A DNA stretch of 64,000 nt from Gavia stellata (Eukaryota > Chordata > Aves > Gaviiformes > Gaviidae). The position numbers and the translations under genes were made by a program. Shown here one piece after another: positions 22,917 through 34,700 of the stretch (position 1 is the stretch's first letter; each line of letters begins with the position of its first letter). The notes below the pieces were generated by a model. That model searched no databases, was not told the origin of the DNA, and worked only from the letters and a program-made list of their open reading frames with translations. Where the stretch lies: NCBI RefSeq assembly GCF_030936135.1, contig NC_082620.1:1674001-1738000 (forward strand). The letters are read 5' to 3'.

Positions 22917-25900
22917 CAACAGTAGGTGAGGAAAGAAAAACGCCTACAGGATTTACTGCCGATGAAAGGCTGGAATATCAAATATTGTATCTCCAGCTAT
23001 TCAGAACATCTTAAGCATAAGGTAATGTCCCGATGACAGAAATATATCGTGAAATAAATCCATCATAACAAGCGGCTGTGTCCAATTCAGCCAGTTGGCA
23101 TGGTCTGCAGTTAAACCCCTGCCCATCGCTGCAAAACAGCGGACCTTATTTCTTGGACCCTATTCCTTGGACCCTATTTTCTAGGGAGCAGCTGACCTGT
23201 TTTGGGGAGAGCAGCCATAGTTTTCCCTTCCAACGCCGCTGGGTGAAGACCAAGGGATGCAACTGCTCTGTGATTATACCTGCACTGATAGCTCAAACCA
23301 ATATAACTCATGAGGATGACACAGGGATTTTCTTTTCCAAAAACTGCAATCACAAATTCCTTTTTTATCCTTTCCTAACATAGCAGTTTGAAACAAAGGA
23401 CCCAAAATAAGGCAAGCTCTCAGCTCTTACATCGCTCAGCGTGAGTTTCTCCCAACTCCAGGAGGCAGAGGCTGCCCAGCCATCCCCAGGTCCCAGATCG
23501 ACCGGGATGATGGGACGTGGATGAACACAGTCCATGGGACAAATCCCACCTGCAGCAAGCCCAGGAAGCAAACCCACTCCTCAAGAGCGAAGACAAGACA
23601 TGGCTTTTTGCCCAACATACTTAAATACAAGTATATAGTATCTTATTTTTATGAAACTCTTAACATTGCAGAAAATATGGCTGGAAGGAATTTAAGTTAC
23701 TTAAATACCAGGAGTACACTAAACTGTTGTTACAAGCTTCCAGTGATGCAAACTCTACCATCTTCCCCAGCTAAACCCAGGGTATTCCCATCCTAGCATA
23801 CACCAAGCCGAAGAGCCATGGGAACAGCAGAGACGTGGAGCGGAAAAGCTTGCCATGACAACTAATTCATGCTCAGAAAAATTACATTCGACAGCATTAC
23901 TCTCCACTTTTGTCAGGTTCCCCGATGAAGAAGCTTCAGAAAATCCTAGGGGCTGTCACTCTTCGGTAGAAACCACGTCAAAATTAAACTTACAGTTATC
24001 ATCTTAACAGATGCTCGGCACGTTTTCCCGTGTCAGAAATCCTTCTTAGAGTCAATGTTATGACAGAGAAAGGCTGAAACCCAAACGCTTGACACGAGCA
24101 CTGCTGCTGCCAGCAAATTGCATTACACAGCAGATAACACACAAATTCCCAAAGATTAAGAAATGGAAAACTAAAAAAAAAAAAAAGAAAGAAGTGGAGC
24201 TGCGCTTGAAAAAAAATAATTAAAAACCAGAGGCTTGGGTTTTTCCCAAACCAAAGCATCTATCGTGGTGAAGCGTATGTGCTGATTTGCATCTTGACAC
24301 GGCATGGCAGGAAGCCAAAGGCTGCCGGTACTCCAACCTCGGGATGCGGTTTCGCTCGAGCCGGGGAGGTTGGAGTAAGGAAGGTCGGTCCCTATCTCAC
24401 GGCTTGGGAAAACAGACCAGCACATCTACCCGGGAGAGCAGAAGGCATTTCACACCCTAAAAATGTGCTAGAAAACTAAACAGAAGTGCATTTGCATCCA
24501 GATCAGGTACAATAGGACACCTGTGGGTGACAACGCCGAACATAAGCCTCAGCTCGACAGGTTCACACAAGACATCTGTTGTGTTATTAAGGTTTAAAAG
24601 CAAAGATTATGTGTGTTTCCCAACAGCTTTTATTTACCCTTTAAATAATGTCCAAAACCTGCTGGAGGGAGTCAGCTGAGAAGTGCTGGAACGAACACCC
24701 GGCTAGCAAGGGGTTTTTTCCAATTATTAAATCCCAATTTCAATCCTCTGGAGCAGGCTTGGGAACAACACAGCACAGCAAGTTAATCACAGGCACAAAC
24801 CAGCTTGGGGGTTAGAAAAGCATCTCTAAGGCCCATTTTAAAAAGGCAGGAGGAGCAGGGAAACCCCTTGATGCCTCAAATAGCACGTACGGGGACGAAG
24901 AAGCTGCGCCGAGTTTTGTCTGGTCTTACCAGAGTACTTGATAATATTATAAATATTCAAATGCATCTACTTTGCTAGATCCTCATTTTCTAAACGCTTG
25001 AGGATAAGAAATAACCGTCCTCCAAGTTTTCACACCCATGCTGTGTTATTTTTCTGGAGGAAAACAAGACTAGCAATAAACTCAACTCCCAAAAGGAAGG
25101 TCGCCGTCAAAATAACCCTTCAAGCTTGACCTGCCATGGATGCAGATTTTGCTCTTATGGCACGGGAAGAGTGGGCTGGGAATAACCAACCCCGGATTGC
25201 AAAGCACCAAAAACCCTGTCCTCCAGCTCCAACACTGAAAAAGGAAAAAGACACTCAGGCAGTCCGTAAGAGAGAGCTAAAGCATCCCAGCAGCCAGCTC
25301 CTATTACCAATTATTCAGCAGATCCATGGGAGAAAATCCCATGCCAGTGTTTTTAGTAGTTATCTGACAAGCAGAACAGAGTGTTTCTGTCCTGTTTGCA
25401 TTTAGGGGGGATGCAGTAAGTGCTTTCTCACTCATCCTGGCTCTCCAGGTGCTCTCTGCTTGCACCAAGCTGGGCTTCAGTTTGTACACAGGCTAGAAGT
25501 GACCTCAGAGCACTCAAAAAGCCGCAGTGAAGGGATTTAAGCAGTCATGTCTCGTCCAAAAGTACGTGCAATTCAATTAACTCGCCGGGACAGATCCAGG
25601 AGTCCCTTTCTGCTTGGACCGATCACTGTGAAGGCCAACACGAGCCCCTTGAAACATCACATTATATTTTGCACCCTACAGCCCTCCTGCTCCCAGAGAA
25701 GTGCCTTTATATTCCAGCAGCAGAAACGTTTGACGGCATTCAGAAACTAGCCTAAAGCCCTACCAAAGAGGAATCGCAGCTGTGTAAAATAACACGTAAA
25801 GAAACGCTAGAAGGGCAATAAAAACAGAGCTCTGCCAGCGCTGATCAAATTTGCCCGTCCCGTCCTAAAAGCTGTGTCTCTGCCAGTTGGCAAAACAATT

Positions 25901-26906
25901 TATAATTCTCTTCCTCCTTTCAGAGCACTTCAATTTTCCCTCTCTCCCCTCCTGAAAATATTTAAGAACCTGCTATTTATTCTGCTAAAGTAATTATCTG
26001 CTGCAGTGGAACAAACAGATGAAAAATACTAAGTACAGGCAAAAAAACCCACTGGGTTTAAGCACTTCTCAAAGGCCGGTAGCGCCGTCAGGCAGCCAGC
26101 AGCCTGCTCCTGCAAAACCCCTCTCGACCCAAGAAGGTTTTCCTACCTGCAGGCATCTCTCCCGGTCCCATGGACCCCAGTTCAGAGGTGTGGGTGGCAT
26201 CAGTGGTTCCCATCCCAAACTACCTCCTCTTCTCCACAACTCTCGGCTGTTTTAAGAAGTGCTTGAACCCGCAGCGTTTTTGACCTGGTGTTTGTTTTTT
26301 CTTTAAAAAAAAAAGGTAGTCAAAAGATTTTAGGGGAAAACAGCCTCCAAGGGAAAGTTGTTGAATGAAAATAAAAGGCTGTGTAATAGTACTGAGTCAG
26401 AGCACATTACTCATAAGGCAATGCTCATTTTCACATCCCACAAAAAATTCTCTCTCCAAACATAATCGTAGAAGCTATGTTCTCACCCGGGAAAAAAAAT
26501 AATAAAGGTGTGTGAAAGGACCCAGCCCTGGCTGGCTGACTGCTTCGGCTGGAAGGAGAAAGGGACTCTGCAGAACAGAACAGTTAATTGCAGTTGGCAA
26601 TCAGGAGCCACGGCGTTAATTTAGGGGTGGAAGATAGCAACTGCCTCTAACCCATTCCAGACTCTTCCTCATACTTTGCAACTGCTTATTCTGCTTGTCA
26701 ACAGCCCCATTGCCATGGCAAGGTAGCATTTATGGAGACATTTAGACTTTTAGGCTTATTCTCTTACCCAGTTTGAAAAAAAGCAGCCTGTTCCATCAGA
26801 CAGACACATTTAATAGTAAGTCTTAAGCTGTTTTCCTTGGAAAAAAACCCTATCTGTAGTGGGAAGGATTATTTTTGCATGATATTTTCTTCGTTGTCTC
26901 GTGCAG

Positions 26907-27007
26907 CCGTGCCCATCAAGGACTTCAATGGCAGCTTCCCCCGCTTCCAGTTCGGCTCTTGCTACTATCAGTTGCCCTACAGAAGCCCGGAGCCCTTTTC
27001 TAGTGAT
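26907..27007 (+). other. Exon-like island of unknown origin, antisense to FBXO42
   Basis: A 101-nt block is flanked by a good acceptor (TTTTCTTCGTTGTCTCGTGCAG seen as pyrimidine tract plus CAG at 26904-26906) and a GTAAGA donor at 27008. It is open in the frame that reads VPIKDFNGSFPRFQFGS then CYYQLPYRSPEPFSSD. Roughly 25 of 33 codons end in G or C, in an otherwise AT-rich intron, which is the bias expected of a bird coding exon. I do not recognise the peptide and saw no clear partner exon nearby. It could be an exon of an unannotated antisense gene, an exapted fragment of a retrocopy, or chance. Confidence 0.35.
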
Positions 27008-30000
27008 GTAAGAGGAAAAATAAAGCACTATTTCCTAGGAAGAAGCACATTATTTTATGAAAGAAACAGCACAGGGAGCAAAAGGTCTGTGGGAGCCACG
27101 GGATTCGGGGTAGGGATAAACACCATTAAATAAGATGACATTTCCAGTCCTCCAAAACTTGCATCAGTTAGAGTCAATGCATTTGAAAATCAACTGCTAG
27201 ACAAGTTCAACAATGGGGGGGAAAAAAAAAAAGGCAGATTTTAGTCAAAAAAAGAAAACAAAGCCTCTGGGAAACTGAACGCTGAGCAATATCCTGTCTG
27301 CACTGCCGTCAAGCATCGCGCCCAGACGAATGAGGGAGACCTTGGGGACACCTGCACCACACTTTTCTTCTTATCCCTGCAAAACAGGCAATTACAAGTT
27401 CTTTGAAGCACAGCTTTTCCCTTTAGCTGCCTTTCAACAGGAAATTGGGTTTTTTTCTTTCATATAAGACCTAGCTTCACCCATGAAAATAAAGGTTTCC
27501 TAAATTCCGTCTGCAATTTTGAGAATTCAAATATATAAAACTTTCAGTACTACCTCCCTGCCGCATGATTTGCCTGTTCAACCAGTATTTTTATACAGAC
27601 TCTAGAGTCAAGTTCAAAATTACGTGACTGCATTTTACAGTGCCATATAACCTGCACCATACTGTAATGAAACAGCATGACAACAACTGAATTTGAATTG
27701 ATATTATTGTAATAAAAAGCTTTAGAGTTACCAGAAATCCCTCCTATCCCGATGATGATGAGCTGAGCCTCAGCTGTTCCACATTCCTGCTCATTTTTAT
27801 TCTAAGCATTCAGAAAAAAACACAAAGTAGTAATATAACATTATGCAGCGAGATTTCTTGCACAAACAGCACAGCAACCTAAAAATAAATTCTGCCTAAT
27901 CGATCTTCCTATAAAATTAAAGCACTGAAAATGAGACTGAAAAAATCGCGGTTTATTCTGGATTTATTGTAGGAATACAAATGTAGATAGCACATATTTT
28001 GTATATTTCTCGCTAGCGTACAGTTCATGAGAACAAAAGGAAACAGCAGAGTTTAATGACACCACGCTTCAGGTGTACACAGCAAAATCTGTCATTCAAA
28101 TTCACTCATGGAATAAACAGGACAAAACCTCAGAATTGGCTTAAGATTTCATAAAACATTAACAAATCAAGAACGAGACCAAAAAGCAAAGGCACCAAGA
28201 CCGCCTCCAGATATCCCTGCAGAACGCCGCTAAACAAGCCGAGATCTCAAACATCCAACAAAACCCTCTCAAATGCATCCATAACACGGGATTTGGAAAC
28301 TTTCTAGTCTCTTTTGACAGCGTTACTACCCTTAAACCAGCTTAAGTTGTTTAAAACCTGTTGAAATCTGGCTTGATAAGCACTAGTAACATAAAAGAAG
28401 CTGTTATATTACTTACTTAGGTACTGCTTGAGCTCACACGCATGCTGTTGGCCAGTGAGCCCCCGGTTTAATCACACTGGGCATTAAATACATTTATCCT
28501 TAGGTTAAAAAGGCGATACGGATGGGCCAGGCATCTACACACAGGGCACCGTGCTCTTTGGGTTTCCCTGATAAAAATTCAAGCCTCCGCGTGCACGCCT
28601 CCAACTCTGAAATCTCAGTAATCGCCCAACAACCTTACATCCCTCCAACCAAGCCAAAAATTACTAAGTCTGAATATCAACCCTAGCTGGGGTTTTCCGA
28701 ATGCAGAAAGGGTCATTCTAGTAACTTAGACCCACATTTGACCTGTTTTGAAAAGTGTTCTGCTCGGGTGCAATAATCAGCTGGGTCTTTATCTAGGTTT
28801 ACTCTTACAATCCATCCCCTCTACTGAAATCACCCGAAATTTTGCAGGGCCATAAATAAGTAGTGTTTTGGGCTCACACACTCCCTCTACCGGCTCCCTG
28901 CAAGCTGTTAATTAAAATTATTCGCACCTAAACTTTTTCTAGCGAAACAAATAATCATGATGCATTTCAAAATGAAGGCAAAACTGCACGCTAGCCAAAA
29001 AAGAACGATCCCTAAGCAAGCAAATAAAAGGCTTTGAAACTTGAAAAATAGAGGATTTTACATGAAAATGTGCAGATCCTTCTCCTGGTGTAACGTACTC
29101 TGTCTGAGGATAAACAGTTTGCACAGCAGCTGTCTGGATAAAAACATTTGATGCAATTTTCGGTACCTATCCAAACCTGCCTGCGATGATTCATCAGCAA
29201 GAACTCCTGCTCGATAACGGCAAGCAAACACAGGACGGCAGATCCTGGAAATAATTGTCACCTCCCTCCTTCGTTAAGATAGCGCAGCAGGTCTGGAGCT
29301 CATGGCAGCACTTGGAAAGCTGCAGTTAAATTAATTATTTTGAGGACAGCCTGTAAAAATGACACAGCACTCCCTACTTTCCACTGACATCTCTTAAACC
29401 TACCAAAGCCACTAAAATTGGTTAGTTTGTATAAAGGTTTCAGGCAAATGAAGGTAAATTTACAGCTGAACCACGAGGAAAACACATGCTACTGATCTAA
29501 AACTCAGTCCAGTTTTGACTGTATGAAAAATAAGCCTGAAAACACAAATACAGAAACATCATTCCTGTATTTACATTTCCATACAGTCCAATGTCCATTT
29601 CTACATCCAAACAGCCCAGAAAACCTGCTCAGGCAAAATAATTACATGTAAAGCATGGAAACATCCCGGAGAAGGGTTTGCTAACAAAACTAGGAGGTAC
29701 CCAAACATGTTGGGTGACTTCGTGCCTAATTTTAACAGACTGCATTAGATGCTTATTCAATGTGGTTGGGATTATTTTTTAAAAAATAAAATCTTTTCTT
29801 TGCATGGTATAACCTGATGAATCCAAACAGCTGCTCCCAGCGCAATTCCCACTAAACTGCTGCCCACACAGAGGAAACCGCAGTCCCCAAGGTGCCCACG
29901 TGTCAAGCAAACACTGCCACGGGAAAGCAGCCCGTGGCAAGTGTCTAGAGTCCGACCCGGCGCACGACTTCCTTGGCCGGGAAAGCCCTGGATCACATCC

Positions 30001-30814
30001 ACCTCCTCCAGCCCAGCCAGCAAAACAGGCAGCTCGGGAAGCAGCAAAATGTCGTTTCCTATCGATGCATTGCTTGCGGGTGAGCCTCTGCCGCCTGCAG
30101 CAATCGGACTGGGGGGGTCAGACCTTCTTCCTGCCCGGTAGCTCCTCTGGTCTCCGGGATTTGGAGCTTTCTTGCCTTCGGCAGGGTCTTTCATCTCCCT
30201 TTCCCGTCCTGTGAAACTTGGGGGAACTCAGGATGTTTGAGACCTTTATCCTTTCATTGAATCAGGCAGAAAGGGGCAACAAGATCAGGAATTAGTGTGA
30301 GAGGGAAAGTCTTGCTTCCAAAAAACCAACCCTGGCAAAAGCCCGTCGAGATACACACACACACTGCTCCACACAACTTCCTTCAGAAACTACCAGCACT
30401 TGGAGAGGCTTAAATAATCAGCGTTAATACTCACGCTGCAACGCTGCCCGTGTAAATCAGGCAATCTCTTGGTGCTTTAAGCGCTAGGACAACCAGTCAA
30501 GATTTAGGTTTCCAACACCGCTGCAAAATTCAGGCTTAATGTTTCATTGTGAAAATGAATGAAGTTTTAGCGCCCAGGAAAATCAAGTTAAGCCAACGCT
30601 ACGTCAAGGTCAGGGTTTACCAGCGAGGCAACTTATCACGCAAGCGCTCCCATTCAAGCCTCTGGTTCCCCCTCGCGACGTGGTCTTTGGCTTAGCACAC
30701 GCACATGAAGGAGGAGGGCTGGGGAAGAATTTAATGTTTGCAATAGAGCAAAGTTATTTTGCAGCCTAGACTCACAAACTGCAATGTTCCTCTACTGACT
30801 AAGAAATATAAGTC

Positions 30815-30874
30815 ATGAGCGGCCCTGAGACATTTAATCTTAATGGTCTTTTCCAACCTAAATGATTCTATGAT
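30815..30874 (+). mobile_element. CR1 LINE 3'-end relic
   Basis: The block TTAATGGTCTTTTCCAACC followed by TAAATGATTCTATGAT matches the conserved 3' terminus of avian CR1 retrotransposons, including the ATTCTATGAT end. Only a short 5'-truncated piece is visible, and the upstream boundary is a guess. It carries no coding sequence. Its presence is one reason for calling the organism a bird. Confidence 0.75.
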
Positions 30875-31602
30875 CTGAAATGAAGGCGAGCTCAAGGGTA
30901 CTGACTTTCAGGCCAAAAAAAGAAGGATGCACTGGAAAAAGCCATGTATTAGTGTTGGCTCGGTAGCCAAGGTTTAATTTAAATCGATATCCGCAGCTTT
31001 CAGATGGACTGCTGACTTCGCAGCAGTGTGCTGATGCAATGTTTTTATCTTTGTTAGCAAGCAGGGTACCAAGATATCCAATACCATCTCGACACGGACG
31101 CTATCAGCGTATGAGCACTGCAAATGATGTTCTCCTCCTGATCTTAACTCCTAGCAGATGAGCTGCTCGGCCGTAACACGTATTGTGTGTCTAACACACT
31201 AAAAGCGTGTTTTTGCGATGTCCACTCGCCTAATCACGTCAAATAAATTTGTATGCCACCTCCAAACTGGTTTGTGTAATTCCTGCTGCAAAGCCTTTGA
31301 TGAAAGCTGCCAACTACGGAGTTAACCATCTAGCAAATATTGCCCAGGAGCAGGGCTGGATCACACCAAAGAGAATTTAAAGGCAGATCTGTTTGCTAAA
31401 CAGCGATTGCAACAATATAGAAAATATTTTCTCTCTCTCAATGGTGGAAAAAAAAAAGGAGTTTACGTTGATAGATACACACCTGGCCAGAAAACCCTCT
31501 GGCCACATAGCACGTACCTGCCCAACACAACCTTAAACGCCTTCACACATAACAAAAGCGCAGGGCATCCCAGTGCCTGGCTCCTAAGCGCCACAGCGGT
31601 AA

Positions 31603-31716
31603 TTAACCCCATTTTATAGGTAAAGGAACAAAAGCACCCAGAAGCCAAGGTCAAGCAAGCCCTTGACAGCACTGCGATTACAATACCAGAGGTTTCTGGT
31701 TCCCTGACCTGTGCTG
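31603..31716 (-). mobile_element. MIR-like CORE-SINE relic, reverse orientation
   Basis: The string CCCCATTTTATAGGTAAAGG, then CCAAGGTCAAGCAAG, then a GATTACAATACCAGAGGT-like segment and CCCTGACC follow the same order as the reverse complement of the ancient MIR SINE (ATTTTACAGATGAGGAAAC, AAGGTCACACAGC, GGGATTxGAACCCAGG, CTGACTCC). Divergence is high, as expected for an element older than the bird-mammal split. Confidence 0.5.
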
Positions 31717-34700
31717 AAGAAATTAGGCCACCGCCTCTCCCGAGTTAAGATGAATGTGCAGATAGCGCCAAGAGCTCTGTTTTATTTTTGATGGGAGAGG
31801 CTGGAAACAAAGATACACTAATCAAAGTATAAAAGAGTGATGGAAAACAGTAAGATTTATGAAAAGCAAGCACAGAGCTTATGAGCTTGCCTCGACACCC
31901 ATGAAGAGTGCTTGGGCATATAAATTCAGAATGTGCCTGAATTCATCACTGAGGTTTTTTTAGCAGAAGATATTAACTAGGGTGGGCAAACACGCGTCAA
32001 TCTCTGCAAATATAAGACTACGTACCCCCTCATCGCTCCGTGCAGTGTGGACAGAGAAAAGAACGATGCTTACGGGTCCATGAGCACAAGATGTGTGTGT
32101 CGAAGGGCATCGCCAGAGCCGGGCAAAGAGGCAAACGGCAGCTTCAAGGCGGGACTGACTTTGAGGCAGTGTGTCTTCCCGTCGCAGAGCTGTCCTTAGC
32201 TCGGTGACTGGCAGTCTAGACAGCGTCTCTTTTATTCAGTGTCAATATGGTGTTGGCAGCGAGCACTGGGAGAGCTCTTCTCCAGGTGCTAAAGCTTCTG
32301 CTAAACACATTTCTCCCATAAACCAGCATCTTGGTGGGGGAAAATCCCAACCATCTCCCAGCAAACAGTGGTGTCATTTAAAGTGAGCAACAGAGGATTC
32401 CTTTAAATCCTTCAGCAGGTAAAGCAGATGGGAAGGGAAGGATAAATACTTTCCTCTTCAGTGATACGAGCGTGCAAAAGAGCCCGCAGGGTGGTGGCGA
32501 TTGCAACCCTGTCATTATAAAACAGGAAGGACTGCTCTGCGTCCCCTCCGACACCAAGGCTTTAAAGGACAAAGAAATAGGGCTAAAGCCCCAGGGAAGA
32601 CTCACGCACCTCGGCGTGAGGGGTGGCAAACAGCACCGGCAACGCCACCAAGCAGAGAGCTTCGCAAGCAACTGAGCCACCTACAGAAAATACAACCCGG
32701 CAATTCAATTTAAAACAGATTTCACAAGAGCTAGAGTTTGACCCACCCAGCAGGCTGGATGGGGATTTGCTGCTGTTCCCACACATTTTGAGAGTTTGCC
32801 TTCCTTTTTATTGGAATTTTTTTTTTTTCAGCTAACGAAAAAGGCAATGCAGAATGAGAAGTAAAAGCACTGCAAGTTAGGGATGTATTGCCACAGAGAA
32901 AAGCAAGGGTTATCCTTCTATGCTATATGCCATATCACAAGTCTAGTTGTTTAGTGAGGCTTAAAAATACTAGGTATTAAATACTAAGAAAGAGAAGACA
33001 AAAAATAGAAGTCAAATCCACATTATGTTAATAAAAAAATAAAAATCCAGGGAAATTATGCTAATTTCAAATTCATCCCTACCTCTTAATCAAAAACTCA
33101 GCCTCCCCAGCAGCCCAAGATCTCCCTTCGTTAACATCCCAAACGAGAGCACTCCTGCCACCCCAACGGGCACCCCTTTCTAACTGAGAAGCACAGCCTG
33201 GCCTCGTACCGAGCACGAGAGCGGCGCTAACCACGTATTATCACATATTATGAAACCCCAGAATTTCACAGCATCCAAGAGTCAGGTTCAGAGCGGGCTA
33301 AAGTGTCCCACGTGTCCCCTCCCGAGCCATAACTCGCGTCCATGTCCCCAAAACGGGTCCAGGAGGTTTGCAGGAGTCCCCAGCAGCAGTTGCGACGGGG
33401 AAAGAAAACAGCAGGACTAAAAACAAATGCAGGAAGAGCATGCATTCAACAGGACAGATTAAAGGTGGCTGCTCGACAGAGGAATTGAACTAAATAACTG
33501 CAGAATGGGTGCGACAACAATAGTACAGAAGTAGCGGCTATTTGGTTTTCTCATTTAAGGTGTTTTGGGCAGGCGCCTTCGCATGCCGGCAGAAGGATCT
33601 GATGTGCATCCAATAACAGTGACAAGAAAAAACCCAAAGATTCACTGAAAATTATTGACTTTTGCAGAGTTATGCTTTCTGAATAGGCTCAATACCCTGC
33701 ACACACTCAGCCCCTTCCCCTCGAAGCTGCGAGGATAACTGCACCTAAGGGATTCGTGATCCTTTTTTAAAGCACAAATAAATCATTCATATCATTGCAG
33801 GCTCTCCAGCGTGATAAAAAGCCAGCCATAAGGATTAATACGTCTCGCAGATTCCCTGACATAAAAAGTTTCGTGATGGATAGTTTCTTTCCGCAGTCAC
33901 CCCAACTTAACAGCAAGATTTTTACATTTATGAGCTGCTTTTTCATCAGAAAACCCAAAATCACTCAGCAAGCCAGAGACAATCTTTTGCCTGCTGAAAC
34001 GTATCCCTTGCAGACGGACCATACAGTCAGTAACGGCAAGACCAATAAATTCTGCAGCTTCACAGGAAGCTCTGCTTAGGCAGAATGTATACCACAAAAT
34101 ATGGATTTTGCTAGGGTTATCACGTATTTTTGGTAATGATCTGCAGCGTTCAACAACAGCTTCTTGCTTTTACACCTCTGGTACGCGGCAGCCCAGCAGC
34201 AGGACACCTCCTAACATCGTCCCTTCACAAACAACTCAAATAAAAGCAGCTTTTCACCAAACGTGACTTGCTGTGGAGACCTGGCGTGTCCTTAAATGCA
34301 TCTCAAAGCATCGACGGGGCCGTCACCACTGATCTGAGGTTTGACAAGACCAGCGGCGGAAGGAAGCGTCACCACAGCACATCAATAATAACCTAAAGAG
34401 AAGCCCCAAATAAATTCAAGTAGCTCTACCAACTTACCTTAAGCCATCAAAATCCCCCATTATTCTGAAAATTGCACAAGCACAGAACAAAATAAGCCAG
34501 ACAACTGTTTCAAAATGAGTCTGAAACATATGAAGAGATACAGCCTGTTCGAGCCACAAATCACTGTTGCCTGAACTATATTAAGTAGGGGAGGGGAAAT
34601 GAACATTTTAAGTCACAGATGTTTCAGCAGGTTTTTAGCTAGCGAAGATAAATATTTTAAAAATTGCCGTAGAAATGGGGAAGCGAATACAGTCCACAAC

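Noticed and set aside
30040-30140. MSFPIDALLAGEP, similar to the eh1-type N-terminus of some homeobox proteins
   Set aside because: No homeodomain (WFQNRR) is found downstream on either strand, and codon bias is weak.
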